A DNA stretch of 23,145 bases from a virus, in IMG/VR virus record IMGVR_UViG_3300044675_000616, positions 1 through 23,145 of that record; one strand, 5' to 3'. Below are positions 22,704 through 23,145 of this stretch, in pieces; positions within the stretch are counted from its first letter, which is position 1, and each line of letters starts with the position of its first letter. The notes beneath the pieces are model-generated. The model was not told where the DNA came from. It saw only the letters and a program-made list of their open reading frames with translations, and ran no database searches. The translations under genes and the position numbers were made by a program.

Positions 22704-22731
22704 ATTATAAGGTAACTAATATGCGTGTCAA
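22704..22731 (-). promoter_or_regulatory. Consensus sigma70 promoter of the first early operon
   Basis: -35 TTGACA (22731-22726), 16-base spacer, -10 TATAAT (22709-22704), all on the - strand: both hexamers are perfect. An A/T-rich tract (22732-22752) upstream of the -35 resembles an UP element. It is back to back with the cro promoter. A 16-bp operator-like repeat overlaps the -10. Confidence 0.9.
22706..22721. promoter_or_regulatory. Putative operator copy 2
   Basis: Reads TATTAG-TTAC-CTTATA on the - strand. Same half-sites as copy 1, with two changes in the spacer. Confidence 0.55.
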
Positions 22732-22768
22732 CAACTTTTTTAAATTATTTTGTAGGTAGTTTCCCTAG

Positions 22769-22797
22769 TGTACTTATTGTATTAGTTGGCTTATAAT
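22769..22797 (+). promoter_or_regulatory. Promoter of the cro-like gene
   Basis: -10 TATAAT (22792-22797) is perfect, while the best -35 (TGTACT at 22769-22774, spacer 17) matches only three of six bases. The -10 ends five bases before the ATG at 22803, so the mRNA would start at or next to the A of the start codon. A weak -35 is compatible with dependence on an activator. The 19 bases at 22779-22797 are an exact inverted copy of the region at 22114-22132, give or take one base at the edge. Confidence 0.7.
22780..22795. promoter_or_regulatory. Putative operator copy 3
   Basis: Reads TATTAG-TTGG-CTTATA on the + strand, identical to copy 1. It covers part of the spacer and the -10 box. Confidence 0.55.
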
Positions 22798-22802
22798 AAG
22801 GT

Positions 22803-22955
22803 ATGACAAAAAAAGAATTGTTAACCAAGGTACGCAATCAAACCGAATTAGCGGAATTGCTAGGCATTAGGCAATCTGCTATTAGCCAATGGAAAGACAT
22901 TCCAAAGGCTAGGCTTTGGCAATTAAAGTTACTCAAACCTAAGTGGTTCAAATGA
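22803..22955 (+). CDS. Cro-like helix-turn-helix transcription regulator
   Basis: A 50-residue protein. A helix-turn-helix is visible as QTELAELLGIRQSAISQWKD (helix 2, turn, recognition helix 3), followed by IPKARLWQLKLLKP, a typical Cro-type C-terminal part. In lambdoid phages Cro is a small dimeric repressor that turns off early promoters and the repressor promoter. Here the three operator-like repeats at 22117-22132, 22706-22721 and 22780-22795 would be natural targets. The gene starts immediately after its promoter -10, so a leaderless mRNA is likely. The stop shares ATGA with the next gene. Confidence 0.85.
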   Translation: MTKKELLTKVRNQTELAELLGIRQSAISQWKDIPKARLWQLKLLKPKWFK

Positions 22956-23145
22956 CAAAAATAGAAAAATACCTACATCACAAATCTTTGATGATGGAAC
23001 ACTTAGCATTTGCGTATGCGAATCAATCGATGCAAGATTCTTTGTACCAACTGATTTGCTACCACTTGCACAAAGATTACACGCAAGGTTATTATTATTT
23101 TATGACCCATCAGGAACGCAAAGATTTGCAAACAATGATGGTTCT
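22952..23145 (+). CDS. Unknown gene, cut by the window end (partial)
   Basis: Starts at the ATG of ATGA shared with the cro stop and stays open to the right edge (64 codons visible). The residues begin MTKIEKYLHHKSLMMEHLAF and are His, Tyr and Gln-rich, with a short HKDYTQGYYYF stretch. There is no recognisable domain so far. It is translationally coupled to the cro-like gene, so it belongs to the rightward regulatory or early operon. Confidence 0.65.
   Translation, partial: MTKIEKYLHHKSLMMEHLAFAYANQSMQDSLYQLICYHLHKDYTQGYYYFMTHQERKDLQTMMV

Larger units (their letters stand above)
22666..22731 (-). repeat. Early promoter-leader element, copy 2
   Basis: A 66-base copy of the element at 22079-22142, two bases longer because the leader stem has one more base pair. 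Confidence 0.85.

Noticed and set aside
1-23145. tRNA genes, CRISPR arrays, insertion sequences or attachment sites
   Set aside because: No cloverleaf, regularly spaced repeat, transposase or integrase frame was seen; the repeats present are inside fibre genes or in the control region.

Overview
The window looks like one contiguous piece of a tailed-phage genome of siphovirus type (long non-contractile tail). The evidence is a lambda-like tail module: chaperone with a -1 frameshift, tape measure, two minor tail proteins and a J-like tip protein, with no sheath or contractile baseplate genes. A 3-TM-type holin, a T4-type muramidase and an Erf/YqaJ recombination module suggest a Gram-negative host. 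Base composition is moderate (roughly 40-45% G+C by eye) and there is no host DNA, so the host genus cannot be read from the window. A freshwater or other environmental proteobacterial host is only an impression. No integrase, packaging or replication gene is present, so only part of the genome is shown.

Bases 1-16648 (+ strand) are the tail module. It holds the end of a probable major tail protein, two small genes, an HK97-gp10-like protein and the gpG/gpGT chaperone pair. These are followed by the tape measure, two distal-tail proteins, a GNAT acetyltransferase, a 1357-residue J-like tip protein ending in an S74 self-cleaving chaperone, a small adaptor-like protein, a 1386-residue repetitive fibre, a 613-residue protein with two binding-type modules, and a 108-residue protein. 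An intrinsic terminator closes the module at 16663-16687.

Bases 16701-19357 (+ strand) are a compact lysis cassette of eight genes, most overlapping their neighbours. It includes a 33-residue membrane microprotein, a membrane-anchored Ala/Pro/Lys-rich protein, a small secreted protein, the holin and the endolysin.

Bases 22657-19349 (- strand) are the early genes: two small orphans, four more small genes, an Erf-type annealing protein, a YqaJ-type exonuclease, a tiny protein with an SSB-like acidic tail, and a zinc-knuckle protein. Two near-consensus sigma70 promoters drive them. Each has a 5'-terminal RNA hairpin whose stem differs between copies but stays paired. From 22803 a Cro-like regulator is read rightwards from a promoter that would make a leaderless mRNA, followed by a gene cut by the window end. 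The three promoters share a 16-bp pseudo-palindrome over the -10 box that looks like a common operator.

Two genome-scale signals stand out. The sites GATC (one copy) and AGCT (none found by reading) are almost absent from 23 kb. The fibre proteins are mosaics of internal repeats.
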